A DNA stretch of 64,000 nucleotides. Source: an uncultured Olsenella sp. (GTDB lineage Bacteria > Actinomycetota > Coriobacteriia > Coriobacteriales > Atopobiaceae). The notes beneath the pieces were generated by a model. The model was not told the DNA's origin and did not search any database. It saw only the letters and a program-made list of their open reading frames with translations. Below, in pieces: positions 21,520 to 30,582 of the stretch. How positions within the stretch are numbered: the stretch's first letter is position 1; each line of letters opens with the position of its first letter. The stretch covers positions 248,001 through 312,000 of the forward strand of contig UQIF01000001.1 of assembly GCA_900540955.1 (NCBI GenBank). Reading direction: 5' to 3'. Position numbers and translations under genes: made by a program.

Positions 21520-24141
21520 ATGGCAAAGAAGACCGAGACCATCATCGACAGCGTCGAGGCGCTGCAGGAGCGCCTGAAGCAGATGCGCGCCGCGCAGGCC
21601 GAGTTCGCGACGTTCACCCAAGAGCAGGTGGACAAGATCTTCTACGAGGCCGCCATGGCCGCGAACAAGCAGCGTATTCCCCTGGCCAAGATGGCCGTGG
21701 AGGAGACCGGCATGGGCGTCGTCGAGGACAAGGTCATCAAGAACCACTATGCCGCCGAGTACATCTACAACAAGTACAAGGACATGAAGACCTGCGGCGT
21801 CGTCGAGGACGACCCGGCGTTCGGCTACAAGAAGGTCGCCGAGCCCATGGGCATCGTGGCCGCCGTCATCCCGACCACCAACCCCACCTCAACCGCGATC
21901 TTCAAGTGCCTGATCGCGCTCAAGACGCGCAACGCCATCCTCATCTCGCCGCACCCCCGCGCCAAGGCCTGCACCGCCGAGGCCGCCCGCATCGTGCGCG
22001 AGGCCGCTGAGGCCGCCGGCGCCCCCAAGGGTATCATCGACTGGATCTCCGTCCCGTCCCTTGAGCTCACCAACGACCTCATGCGCGACGCCGACATCAT
22101 CCTCGCCACCGGTGGTCCGGGCATGGTCAACGCCGCCTACTCCTCCGGCACCCCCGCCCTGGGCGTCGGCCCCGGCAACACCCCGGTCATCATCGACTCT
22201 ACCGCCGACATCAAGCTCGCCGTCAACTCGATCATCCACTCGAAGACCTTCGATAACGGCATGATCTGCGCCTCCGAGCAGTCCGTGACCGTCCTTGCCG
22301 ACGTCTACGACGCCGTCAAGGCCGAGTTCAAGGCCCGTGGCTGCTACTTCCTCAAGGGCGCCGAGCTCGATCGCGTCCGCGAGACCGTCATCATTAATGG
22401 TTCCGTCAACGCCAAGATCGTCGGCCAGTCCGCCTACAAGATCGCCCAGATCGCAGGCGTCGAGGTTCCCAAGTCCACCAAGATCTTGATCGGCGAGGCC
22501 ACCTCTGTCGAGCCCTCCGAGGCCATGGCGCACGAGAAGCTCTCCCCGGTCCTCGGCATGTACAAGGCCAAGACCTTCGACGAGGCCCTCGCCAAGGCCG
22601 AGCGCCTGGTCGCCGACGGTGGCTACGGTCACACCTCCTCTCTCTACGTCAACGTTAACGAGAAGGAGAAGATCCAGAAGCACTACGAGGCCATGAAGAC
22701 CTGCCGCGTGCTCATCAACACCCCTTCCTCCCAGGGCGGCATCGGCGACCTCTACAACTTCAAGATGGCGCCGTCCCTCACCCTCGGCTGCGGCTCCTGG
22801 GGCGGCAACTCCGTCTCGGGCAACGTCGGCCCGCAGCACCTCCTCAACTACAAGTCCGTCGCGGAGAGGCGTGAGAACATGCTCTGGTTCCGTACCCCGG
22901 AGAAGATTTTCTTCAAGAAGGGCTGCATGCCCGTGGCTCTGAAGGAGCTCGGCGAGGTCTACGGCAAGAAGCGCGCCTTCATCGTGACCGACTCCTTCCT
23001 CTATACCTCCGGCTTCACCAAGAAGATCGAGAAGTCGCTCGACGAGCAGGGCATCGTCCACACCTCCTTCTGGTCCATCTCGCCCGACCCGAAGCTCCAG
23101 GACTGTCTGAAGGGCCTCGAGCAGCTCCGCGCCTTCGACCCCGACTGCATCATCGCCATCGGCGGCGGCTCCGCTATGGACGCCGGCAAGATCATGTGGA
23201 CCATGTTCGAGCACCCGGAGGAGAAGTTCGAGGACATGGCCATGGACTTCATGGACATCCGCAAGCGTGTCTACAAGTACCCGAAGAGCGGCACCAAGGC
23301 CTTCTTCGTCGCCATCCCGACTTCCTCCGGCACCGGTTCCGAGGTAACCCCGTTCTCCATCATCACCGATGCCGAGACCGGCACCAAGTGGCCGCTGGCC
23401 GACTATGAGCTCATGCCCAACATGGCCATCGTCGACACCGACAACATGATGACCCAGCCCAAGGGCCTCACCTCCGCCTCCGGTGTTGACGTGCTGACCC
23501 ACGCCCTCGAGGCCTATGCCTCGGTCATGGCCTCCGACTACACCGACGGCCTTGCCTTGCGCGCCATGAAGCTCGTCTTTGAGTACCTGCCGCGCGCCTA
23601 CGACAACCCCAACGACGTCGAGGCCCGCGACCACATGGCCAACGCCTCTTGCATGGCCGGCATCGCCTTCGCCAACGCTTTCCTGGGCGTCAACCACTCG
23701 ATGGCCCACAAGCTCGGCGCCTATCACCACATCCCGCACGGCTGGGCCAACGCCGTCATCCTCACCCGCGTCATGCGCTACAACGCGGCTGAGCGCCCGA
23801 CCAAGATGGGCACGTTCCCGCAGTACGACCACCCGAAGACCCTTCAACGCTATGCTGAGGCCGCCCGCTTCTGCGGCGTGACCGGCAAGGACGATGCCGA
23901 GGTGTTCGAGAAGTTCCTGGCAAAGATCGAGGAGCTCAAGGCTCATGTCGGCGTCAAGCAGACCATCAAGGATTTCGGTGTCGACGAGCAGTACTTCCTC
24001 GACACGCTCGACGAGATGTCCGAGAACGCCTTCAACGATCAGTGCACCGGCGCCAACCCGCGTTACCCGCTGATCTCCGAGATCAAGGAACTCTACCTTG
24101 ACGCGTACTACAACCGTGAGCCTAGCTCTTACGAGGACTAG
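21520..24141 (+). CDS. adhE: bifunctional acetaldehyde-CoA / alcohol dehydrogenase
   Basis: Reduces acetyl-CoA to acetaldehyde and then ethanol, regenerating two NAD per acetyl-CoA in fermentation. The 873-residue fusion has an N-terminal aldehyde dehydrogenase with catalytic Cys in FDNGMICASEQSV near residue 250, then an iron-dependent alcohol dehydrogenase with the NAD-binding GGGSAMDAGK near 550 and metal-ligand histidines in GVNHSMAHKLGAYHHIPHG. The ATG at 21520 follows GGAGGAAG; an earlier in-frame ATG has no RBS. The 180-base upstream region holds a small GGCGAA/TTCGCC hairpin (21429-21449). I saw no clear Rex box. Well-expressed codon use (C-ending). Confidence 0.97.
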   Translation: MAKKTETIIDSVEALQERLKQMRAAQAEFATFTQEQVDKIFYEAAMAANKQRIPLAKMAVEETGMGVVEDKVIKNHYAAEYIYNKYKDMKTCGVVEDDPAFGYKKVAEPMGIVAAVIPTTNPTSTAIFKCLIALKTRNAILISPHPRAKACTAEAARIVREAAEAAGAPKGIIDWISVPSLELTNDLMRDADIILATGGPGMVNAAYSSGTPALGVGPGNTPVIIDSTADIKLAVNSIIHSKTFDNGMICASEQSVTVLADVYDAVKAEFKARGCYFLKGAELDRVRETVIINGSVNAKIVGQSAYKIAQIAGVEVPKSTKILIGEATSVEPSEAMAHEKLSPVLGMYKAKTFDEALAKAERLVADGGYGHTSSLYVNVNEKEKIQKHYEAMKTCRVLINTPSSQGGIGDLYNFKMAPSLTLGCGSWGGNSVSGNVGPQHLLNYKSVAERRENMLWFRTPEKIFFKKGCMPVALKELGEVYGKKRAFIVTDSFLYTSGFTKKIEKSLDEQGIVHTSFWSISPDPKLQDCLKGLEQLRAFDPDCIIAIGGGSAMDAGKIMWTMFEHPEEKFEDMAMDFMDIRKRVYKYPKSGTKAFFVAIPTSSGTGSEVTPFSIITDAETGTKWPLADYELMPNMAIVDTDNMMTQPKGLTSASGVDVLTHALEAYASVMASDYTDGLALRAMKLVFEYLPRAYDNPNDVEARDHMANASCMAGIAFANAFLGVNHSMAHKLGAYHHIPHGWANAVILTRVMRYNAAERPTKMGTFPQYDHPKTLQRYAEAARFCGVTGKDDAEVFEKFLAKIEELKAHVGVKQTIKDFGVDEQYFLDTLDEMSENAFNDQCTGANPRYPLISEIKELYLDAYYNREPSSYED

Positions 24142-24151
24142 TACCGTTCAG

Positions 24152-24190
24152 GCCCCGGAGTGCTGCGCTCGTAGGCTCCGGGGCTTCTTT
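24152..24190 (+). terminator. terminator after adhE
   Basis: Nine-bp stem GCCCCGGAG (24152-24160) with CTCCGGGGC (24176-24184), loop 15, then TTCTTTCC. Confidence 0.85.
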
Positions 24191-24253
24191 CCAGCACTGC
24201 GCTCTTAGAATTGCATTATTGGCATGGCACTCACGCAAGGAGGCAGTTACAAA

Positions 24254-25027
24254 ATGGAACTCTCCGACAAGAAGGTTGTGCTCGTCGAGCGTAACGAGAA
24301 GGTCGTCTATCAGGACGGCAACCGCGTGGTGAAGGCCTTCGTGCCTTCCAAGCCCGCTTCCGACGTCTTCAACGAGGCGGTCAATGTCGCGCGCGTCGTC
24401 GAGGCTGGCGTTCGTGCGCCCAAGGTCCTCGAGGTCTCGCAGACAGCTGATGGCGGCTGGGCGCTTTCCACCGAGTACATCCCCGGCACTACGCTGCGCA
24501 AAAAGATGGATGAGACCAAGGACGACGCCGAGATGCGCGCCCTCCTCGAGAAGTTCGTTGGCCTGCAGGTAGAGGTCCAGAACACCCCCGCCCCTGGGCT
24601 TTTGAACTCGCAGCGCGCAAAGTTCAAGCAGATGGTCGATAAGGATAAAGAGATCGACCCCACGTCACGCTACGAGCTTGAGATGCGCGCCGACCAGATG
24701 ACCGGCCACAAGTTCATTTGCCACGGCGATTTCAACCCGTCCAACGTCATCCTCGGCGATGACGGCCAGACATATGTCTGTGACTGGGCGCATGTCACCC
24801 GCGGCCTTCCCGAGGCCGACGCGGCCATGACCTACATCCTCTTCAAGATGTACCACGCTGATCAGGCTGAGCTATACCTCGACCTGTATTCCGCGAAGGC
24901 GGATATGCCCAAGCAGAAGATCATGTATTGGGTCCCTGTCGTCGCCGCCGCCGAGCTTGCCCGCGGCCGTAAGGATTCCGAGGAGATGCTCAAGAGCTTC
25001 GTTGAGGCAACCAACGATTACGAGTAG
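24254..25027 (+). CDS. APH-fold phosphotransferase family protein
   Basis: A 257-residue kinase-like protein of the aminoglycoside/choline phosphotransferase fold. The catalytic loop HGDFNPSNVIL and the metal-binding D of YVCDWAHVTRG are present, and an N-terminal lobe with VVKAF holds the ATP lysine. The small-molecule substrate cannot be told from sequence, and a resistance role is not implied. The ATG at 24254 is chosen from AAGGAGG (24237-24243); an earlier ATG at 24224 precedes the RBS. Monocistronic between two terminators. Confidence 0.82.
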   Translation: MELSDKKVVLVERNEKVVYQDGNRVVKAFVPSKPASDVFNEAVNVARVVEAGVRAPKVLEVSQTADGGWALSTEYIPGTTLRKKMDETKDDAEMRALLEKFVGLQVEVQNTPAPGLLNSQRAKFKQMVDKDKEIDPTSRYELEMRADQMTGHKFICHGDFNPSNVILGDDGQTYVCDWAHVTRGLPEADAAMTYILFKMYHADQAELYLDLYSAKADMPKQKIMYWVPVVAAAELARGRKDSEEMLKSFVEATNDYE

Positions 25028-25051
25028 CGCTTTCCTTTAATCGCTACCATG

Positions 25052-25086
25052 GGACGGGCTGGGCTTTGCCTGGCCCGTCCTTCCTT
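25052..25086 (+). terminator. terminator after APH-fold gene
   Basis: Stem GGACGGGC (25052-25059) with GCCCGTCC (25073-25080), then TTCCTT. Confidence 0.8.
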
Positions 25087-25104
25087 ATCTGTATTGGAGT
25101 TTCA

Positions 25105-25737
25105 ATGCCACGTCGCTCTCTGCTCTTGCTCTGCTTGTGCCTTGCGGTGGTTGCCGGTGTGTCCATGTGCGGCTGCGAGTCCGAGGGCGCAAGGGTCAGC
25201 CGGGCGCTCGAGGTTCATCTAGAGTCGTACGCTGCTCAGGCTGAAGGCAAGCAGGGCTCGCCCGAGTTGCCCGAGCCTGATTACGGCGACGCCGAGACCG
25301 CGGGAATACTCTCGGCATATGGCGTCGATGTGGATGAATTTCACAAGCTATGCTTCGCTCGGTTTAACTACAGCATCGGGAATGTGCGTGTGAATGACGA
25401 CGGCAAGACTGCCGAAGTGAGCATTTCCGTTTCCAATGTGAGCCTCGCTAATGCTGCAGATGCTGCGGCGGCCGACTACAAGGCTTTCGCGAGCAGCGAG
25501 GAGGCACAGTCGGCGTATGCAAAGAACGGCCGCGTCGCCCTTCTTGATAGATTGTTCGACTATCTGTTTCAGCATTTGCGCGATGACGACCTGGCAACGA
25601 TTAGCGCCGTCGTTACGCTTGATAAAGGCGACGACGGCGCTTGGGTGTTTGATCCCGCGGGCAACGAGGCCTTTTTCAATGCCTTGTATGGCGGCTCAAA
25701 CGTGATTGGCGGCCTTGCGGAAACCGCGGGGGAGTAG
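25105..25737 (+). CDS. putative lipoprotein of unknown function
   Basis: A 210-residue exported protein. The N-terminus MPRRS, a hydrophobic core of about 15 residues and a Cys near residue 24 (SMCGCES) form a probable lipoprotein signal, although the lipobox is not canonical. The mature part is acidic and moderately conserved in style with small secreted lipoproteins having an NTF2-like or DUF-type fold: SIGNVRVNDDGKTAEVSISVSNVSL looks like a beta strand pair. No catalytic motif was recognised. An in-frame ATG lies at 25066, but it precedes the GGAG at 25096-25099. Convergent with folA. Confidence 0.7.
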   Translation: MPRRSLLLLCLCLAVVAGVSMCGCESEGARVSRALEVHLESYAAQAEGKQGSPELPEPDYGDAETAGILSAYGVDVDEFHKLCFARFNYSIGNVRVNDDGKTAEVSISVSNVSLANAADAAAADYKAFASSEEAQSAYAKNGRVALLDRLFDYLFQHLRDDDLATISAVVTLDKGDDGAWVFDPAGNEAFFNALYGGSNVIGGLAETAGE

Positions 25738-25755
25738 GCCTGCCCTTAGCTAGGC

Positions 25756-26265
25756 TTAAGCCCTGCGGTATGTGACGAACTCGAATGGAACACCTGATGT
25801 CGTCACGCCGCCGTCCTCGATCTTTGCCACCTCCCAGGAGGGATCCTCATCGAGGTTCGGGAAAAACGTGTCTGCCTCGCGTAGGCAGTGGTTTTTCGTC
25901 ACGATTGCCTCAGAGCAGCGGGGAAGAAGGGCTTCGTAAACCTGGCCTCCTCCGATGACCCAGACTTCGTCCTCGCCTGCAAGTTCGATTCCCTCGTCGA
26001 TCGACCGAACCATCTCGACGCCCTTAGGCGCATAGCTCTTGTCCCTTGACACTACAATATTTCTTCTGTCCGTCAAGGGCTTTGCTCCAGGGAAGCTCTC
26101 GAGGGTTTTTCGCCCCATGAGCACCGTGTGGCCTTTGGTGTGTCGAACGAAGGACCTCATATCCTCCCGGTTGCGCACGAGCATGTCTCCGTTTTTGCCG
26201 ATGCCCCAGTCGTCACACACGGCCACGATTGCGTGGAAATTCGGAAGAACCAAGCTCATGTTCAT
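25756..26265 (-). CDS. folA: dihydrofolate reductase
   Basis: Reduces dihydrofolate to THF with NADPH, needed after each ThyA turnover. The 169 residues show AVCDDWGIGKNGDML (the M20-type loop), GHTVLMGRKTLESFP (NADPH site) and VWVIGGGQVYEALLP. The start ATG at 26265 has AAAGGAGGG at ideal spacing. Last gene of a four-gene minus-strand operon, 14 bases after thyA. Confidence 0.95.
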   Translation of the reverse strand: MNMSLVLPNFHAIVAVCDDWGIGKNGDMLVRNREDMRSFVRHTKGHTVLMGRKTLESFPGAKPLTDRRNIVVSRDKSYAPKGVEMVRSIDEGIELAGEDEVWVIGGGQVYEALLPRCSEAIVTKNHCLREADTFFPNLDEDPSWEVAKIEDGGVTTSGVPFEFVTYRRA

Positions 26266-26279
26266 ATGGTCGCCCTCCT

Positions 26280-27128
26280 TTAAACGGCGATGGGGATGTT
26301 TTTGACCTGCGGGCCGTGCTCGTAACCCTCTACGATTAGGTCATCGGTTGTGAAGGCGTAGAAATCCCGAACTTCCGGATTAAGACTCACCCTCGGGGCA
26401 GCGTGACGTGGCCTCGAGATGAGCTCGCGGATGATGCCGACGTGGCGGTCGTAGATGTGCGCATCGGCGATCATGTGAACGAGCTCACCTGGAATCATGT
26501 TGTTGACCTGCGCGATCATCATAAGCAGGATGGCGTACTGGCAGACATTCCAGTTATTGGCTGCCAGCACGTCTTGGCTTCTCTGGTTAAGAAGCATGTT
26601 GAGCGTCGGGCGGTCTTCGTTTGGATCCTGGGTTACGTTGTAAGTTACCGAGTAGGCGCACGGGTACAAGTTCATTTCAGAGAGGTCGGAGAACACATAA
26701 GTGTTCGTCATTATCCTCCGGGAATACGGCGTCTCGCGCAGGTCAAGAAGTACCTTGTCCATTTGATCGAGGTCGCCCTGGGGGTAGTGCGACTTCACGC
26801 CGATTTGATAGCCGTAGGCCTTGCCGATGGAACCGTCCTCATCAGCCCATTCGTCCCAGATATGGGAGCTCAGATCATGGATGTTGTTGGACTTTCTCTG
26901 GTAAATCCATAGGACCTCGTCCATCGCCGACTTGAGGGCGGTGCGCCGCAGGGTAAGGGCCGGGAATTCCTCGCGCAGGTCGTAGCGATTGCATACGCCA
27001 AATTTTTTTATGGTGTACGCAGGCGTCCCGTCCTCCCAGCGCGGGCGGACCTTCTGTCCTTCGGTCGTAGTGCCGTTGTCAATGATGTCCGCGCACATGG
27101 CGCAGAAGATATCGTCAGCTTTGCTCAC
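26280..27128 (-). CDS. thyA: thymidylate synthase, phi3T / B. subtilis ThyA-like form
   Basis: Methylates dUMP to dTMP using methylene-THF, leaving dihydrofolate for FolA. The 282-residue sequence has the dUMP-binding RSQDV and the catalytic Cys in NLYPCAYSV, where E. coli-type enzymes read LPPCH. Together with KSNNIHDL, HIWDEW, GKAYGYQ and the C-terminal NPEVRDFYAFTTDD...YEHG, this matches my recollection of the phi3T-phage and B. subtilis ThyA type. Start is GTG at 27128 after AAGGAGA. Confidence 0.95.
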   Translation of the reverse strand: MSKADDIFCAMCADIIDNGTTTEGQKVRPRWEDGTPAYTIKKFGVCNRYDLREEFPALTLRRTALKSAMDEVLWIYQRKSNNIHDLSSHIWDEWADEDGSIGKAYGYQIGVKSHYPQGDLDQMDKVLLDLRETPYSRRIMTNTYVFSDLSEMNLYPCAYSVTYNVTQDPNEDRPTLNMLLNQRSQDVLAANNWNVCQYAILLMMIAQVNNMIPGELVHMIADAHIYDRHVGIIRELISRPRHAAPRVSLNPEVRDFYAFTTDDLIVEGYEHGPQVKNIPIAV

Positions 27129-27160
27129 CTGGCTGTCTCCTTAAGCTGCGCTGTTCGTCT

Positions 27161-27580
27161 CTAAAGGTGCTCGGATTCGAAGAACATATCCCAGAACATT
27201 CCGAGCTCGGTCGCGGCTTTGCGGTCGGCCGGCAGCCAGTCAACGGAGGTGATGTCGTCTTTGGTGATCCATCTGAGCTCGGCGTGCTCTTTTGGACTAG
27301 GCGTGCTTTGGGGCGTCAATGTGCAAACGAAGGCCTCCATTGAAAGATGGAAATCAGGGTAGTCCGACTCGATTGTGTCGAAGGGAAGCACGAGCTGAAG
27401 CCCGCAGCCAAGCTCTTCTTGTATCTCTCGCCTCAGCGCCTCCTCGGCATTCTCACCGGCTTCGATTTTTCCGCCGGGGAATTCCCATGCGGGGCCTTCA
27501 TCCACATCGCTTCTCTTCGCCGCGAGAATCTGTTTCTGGTCGTTCTGGATGATGGCTGCCGCCACGTGCACGGTGTTCAC
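27161..27580 (-). CDS. nudix hydrolase, MutT-like
   Basis: A 139-residue nudix protein. The signature GGKIEAGENAEEALRREIQEELG is complete, with the preceding EGPAWEFP typical of MutT/8-oxo-dGTP pyrophosphatases. ATP-type alternatives cannot be excluded, but the thyA-folA context supports nucleotide-pool cleaning. Start GTG at 27580 overlaps the upstream thioesterase stop (GTGA). Confidence 0.88.
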   Translation of the reverse strand: MNTVHVAAAIIQNDQKQILAAKRSDVDEGPAWEFPGGKIEAGENAEEALRREIQEELGCGLQLVLPFDTIESDYPDFHLSMEAFVCTLTPQSTPSPKEHAELRWITKDDITSVDWLPADRKAATELGMFWDMFFESEHL

Positions 27581-28302
27581 TGGTCATTCCTTTCCTGGAA
27601 TCTCACGATGGCATACACGGCGTCGTTGCCGTCGCCGAGCGAGACGGTCTTTCCGTTCTCGCACTCGTATATTGTGGGCACAATGACGTCTCCGAGGTAT
27701 GCCATATCCCGGTACTGGACGCTTAGCGTGTCAAGTGGCGCCTCAATTCCCGCCTCTGCAAGGGCGTCAAAGGCCATGAGGACATACTGGGCGTTGTTAA
27801 CGTGTTTATTGGTGTCAAGGTGCTGTTCTGCAACAACGATCGGGTGAGTAGGCCTCCCTTCGCCCTCGGCCTTGAGTTTGCGCTCCATTCTCGGCATGGG
27901 AATCCGTGGGGTATTCTCGAGATATATCTTTTGCGACTCAGGAATCCTGATGATCCTGTTGTCCTTGAAGCTGTAGAGGAGCCACTGGGACTCGGCCCGT
28001 ACGCAGGAGAATCCTTCTTGGTCGAACAACTCGTAGTTCCTCATCGCATGGAGACTCTTCATCTCGTACGACCACGTCTTCACCTCGATGTTCTCGCCAA
28101 ACTCAGGCAGCCTGTCGATTTCGATTCGCCATGCGGCGAGAATCCAACCGAGTCCTTCTTTGCCTAGGCCTCGGAGGCCCTCGGCGACTTCCTCGCTGTG
28201 AAATGTCGAGCAGTCCTGCAGGTAATTGATCATTCCCACAAGCGAAAGGCGTCCATTCTCGTCACACTCGCTGTAACGGACACGCCCTTTGAGTGAATAC
28301 AT
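27577..28302 (-). CDS. acyl-ACP thioesterase family protein
   Basis: Hydrolyses fatty acyl-ACP to free fatty acid, or a related acyl thioester. The 241 residues form a double hotdog: YSLKGRVRYSECDENGRLSL opens the first, and the second contains the catalytic Asn/His region HLDTNKHVNNAQYVLMAFDAL. LGWILAAWRIEIDRLPEFGE is typical of bacterial acyl-ACP TE family members. The ATG has AAGGAGG upstream. First gene of the operon with mutT-like, thyA and folA, an odd pairing of lipid and nucleotide functions. Divergent from the oxidoreductase gene at 28414. Confidence 0.85.
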   Translation of the reverse strand: MYSLKGRVRYSECDENGRLSLVGMINYLQDCSTFHSEEVAEGLRGLGKEGLGWILAAWRIEIDRLPEFGENIEVKTWSYEMKSLHAMRNYELFDQEGFSCVRAESQWLLYSFKDNRIIRIPESQKIYLENTPRIPMPRMERKLKAEGEGRPTHPIVVAEQHLDTNKHVNNAQYVLMAFDALAEAGIEAPLDTLSVQYRDMAYLGDVIVPTIYECENGKTVSLGDGNDAVYAIVRFQERNDQ

Positions 28303-28413
28303 ACTAGGTCCTCCTTGAGTTTATCCCCGCTATTATCCCAGCGGATGATATAGGTCATGTCATAAAATCGTTGGCAACTCATAAAAGTAACCCGAGCCGA
28401 ACCGGAGGAGAGT

Positions 28414-29463
28414 ATGGAGGCTATCCGCTTTGCAACCATCGGCACGAGCGGCATCTGCGAGCAGTTCGTCAACGCACTCAAGGATGTGCCCGCCTCTGAG
28501 CTCGTCGGCTGTTATTCCCGATCGCTTGACAAGGCGCGTGACTTTTCTCATGCCCATGGTGCCTCGCTAGCCTTCGATGACCTTTCCGCCCTCGCGTCGA
28601 GCGGTGAAATCGACGCCGTGTATATCTCGAGCCCCAATGCGCTGCACGCCCCTCAAGCCATCGAGCTTTTGCGTGCAGGCAAGCATGTGCTCGTCGAGAA
28701 GTCCTTCGCCTCCAACGCTCGCGAGGCCGGGGACGTGTTTGCTGCCGCCGACGCCTCCGGCGTCGTTGCGATGGAGGCGATGCGCAACCTGCACGTGAAC
28801 ACGTTTGAGCGGATAGGGCACGAGGTTGAGCTGATCGGCAAGGTCAGGCTTGCCGATTTCTCGTTCTCCAAGGTGACCTCACGCGTCGCCAAGCTGAGGG
28901 CGGGGGAGAGGATCAACATATTCGACCCCGCGATGTCCGCGGGTGCGCTCATGGATATCGGCGTATACTGCGTCGCCCCGGCCATTGCCCTTTTTGGCGA
29001 GCCCGAGCATGTCTGCGCCGTTGGTGTCACGGCGCAAGTCCCTGGCTGCGATGAGGATGACCCCTGCCGACTCATCGACCTCTCAGGGGTCATAGCGCTC
29101 GGTTACCCCGATAAGGCGGTGAGCCTTACCTTCGGAAAGGTTTCTGACGGCAAGATCGCCTGCCAAGTTCAGGGTGAGGACGCGACGCTTGTCTGGGATC
29201 AGGTATCTTGCCCTGAGAACCTGCGTGTATACGACCATGAGGACAAGGGCATGCTATTCCGCCTAGAGACAGGGGAAGGGCGTCATATTGACGTGGCACC
29301 GCCTGAGCACGACATGTCTTGTGAGATTCAGGCGTTTGTCGACGGCGTTCGCGGCGAGCGCGACCTGTCGCGTTTCCGTGAGATCACCCTCGGAACGCTC
29401 CGCGTGATGGACGAGGCTCGCCGCCAGATGGGGGTCGTCTTCCCGGCCGACCTCTCTTCCTGA
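28414..29463 (+). CDS. Gfo/Idh/MocA family oxidoreductase
   Basis: A 349-residue NAD(P)-dependent dehydrogenase of the sugar/inositol/biliverdin reductase superfamily. The Rossmann start is RFATIGTSGICEQFV, with SPNALHAPQAIELLRAGKHVLVEKSFASNA giving the family Glu-Lys (EKP) motif. The C-terminal domain contains GALMDIGVYC. Its substrate is not predictable; a cis-diol sugar or sugar phosphate is usual. RBS GGAGGAG. Stands alone, convergent with dagK-like gene (36-base gap). Confidence 0.85.
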   Translation: MEAIRFATIGTSGICEQFVNALKDVPASELVGCYSRSLDKARDFSHAHGASLAFDDLSALASSGEIDAVYISSPNALHAPQAIELLRAGKHVLVEKSFASNAREAGDVFAAADASGVVAMEAMRNLHVNTFERIGHEVELIGKVRLADFSFSKVTSRVAKLRAGERINIFDPAMSAGALMDIGVYCVAPAIALFGEPEHVCAVGVTAQVPGCDEDDPCRLIDLSGVIALGYPDKAVSLTFGKVSDGKIACQVQGEDATLVWDQVSCPENLRVYDHEDKGMLFRLETGEGRHIDVAPPEHDMSCEIQAFVDGVRGERDLSRFREITLGTLRVMDEARRQMGVVFPADLSS

Positions 29464-29499
29464 CGGCGCCGTTTCAGGTGAGTCGACATCTTCGATGCT

Positions 29500-30477
29500 T
29501 TATCGCCTGCGGGGATAAGCGACGTCCTCGGTGCCTCCGAAGCCGCTTGAAGCATCGCATTTGTTCCCATAGGTGCTCATGGCGTCAACGACCACGCGCA
29601 TGGCCCCCGGCTCGACTCTTGCCTCGTATCTGGTAACTATGGCATTCTCGGTCTCTCCGTCGACCTCGAGCGGGACCGGCTTGCTGGTCTCGACGACTAT
29701 GTGCCTGCCGCTGAATGTCCTTATGTGCGGCCGGCCGAACTTGTTGCCACCTCGGTCCACGAGCCCTAGGAAGAGCGGTCGGATGAGCTGTGCCGCGTTG
29801 GAGATCTCGACGACGATGACGTCAAGAAGCCCGTCATCCATGCGGCAGTTGGGCACGATCTGTATCTCGTTTTGGATTGTCGCGTTGTTGGCGACGAGGC
29901 ACGTGATGCCGCGACACTTATGCGCCGTTCCGTCAACGGTGACGGTGAAGTCGACGGCCTCAGGCTTTGGGTTCTCCATGGCTGCGGCGTAGTAGGCGGC
30001 TTGCCCCATGAGCTCTTTGTTTGGAAGCGCCGCCTGCATTAGCTGGGCGTCGTATCCCGTTCCGCTCATGAGCACGAAACCTCGCTTTTTCGCCTCTCCG
30101 TCGGGACCCGTCCAGGAAATGAGCCCGAGGTCCACGTCAGCTGTTTTGCCGACTCGGCATGCGCGCGCGAGCGATTGGGGCTCGGGGGTGTTCCCCAGGT
30201 TGGCATTGAAGAGATTGGCGGTGCCCGAGGGGAACACACAGACGGGAATTTTGCTTCCCGCGAGAGCCGTGAGGACTGAAGAGGCCGTGCCGTCGCCTCC
30301 GGAGACAACTACGACGTCGAACCCCGCCGCGTCCTTCACTGCCGCCGCGGCGTCTACTCCGGCGGAGAGCAGCCTGAAGACGCACTCGTCGCCCTCGCGG
30401 ATGATGGAGCGCTGGAACTGGTAGATGGCGTCTGAGCCGAAGCCAGACTTCGGGTTATGAACAATGAGGGTGCGCAC
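29500..30477 (-). CDS. diacylglycerol / lipid kinase family protein
   Basis: A 325-residue LCB5/DagK-type lipid kinase. The N-terminal catalytic domain has VVVVSGGDGTASSVLTALAG (nucleotide loop) and FPSGTANLFNANLG; the C-terminal beta domain shows VPNCRMDDGLLDVIVV. Likely phosphorylates diacylglycerol or an isoprenoid/sphingoid lipid at the membrane. Start is GTG at 30477, preceded by GAGGAGGA. It diverges from the RNase D gene; upstream regions overlap. Confidence 0.86.
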   Translation of the reverse strand: MRTLIVHNPKSGFGSDAIYQFQRSIIREGDECVFRLLSAGVDAAAAVKDAAGFDVVVVSGGDGTASSVLTALAGSKIPVCVFPSGTANLFNANLGNTPEPQSLARACRVGKTADVDLGLISWTGPDGEAKKRGFVLMSGTGYDAQLMQAALPNKELMGQAAYYAAAMENPKPEAVDFTVTVDGTAHKCRGITCLVANNATIQNEIQIVPNCRMDDGLLDVIVVEISNAAQLIRPLFLGLVDRGGNKFGRPHIRTFSGRHIVVETSKPVPLEVDGETENAIVTRYEARVEPGAMRVVVDAMSTYGNKCDASSGFGGTEDVAYPRRR

Positions 30478-30582
30478 GTCTTCCTCCTCGGCGGCGGGGC
30501 ATTTGTCTGTATGATGTTTACCCGAGAGCGCGTTCTTCGCTCTTTTGAATGGTACTCAAATATCTATAAGAATCGAGCCTGC

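Noticed and set aside
21889..23946. 685-codon antisense frame opposite adhE
   Set aside because: Same artefact opposite a full-length AdhE.
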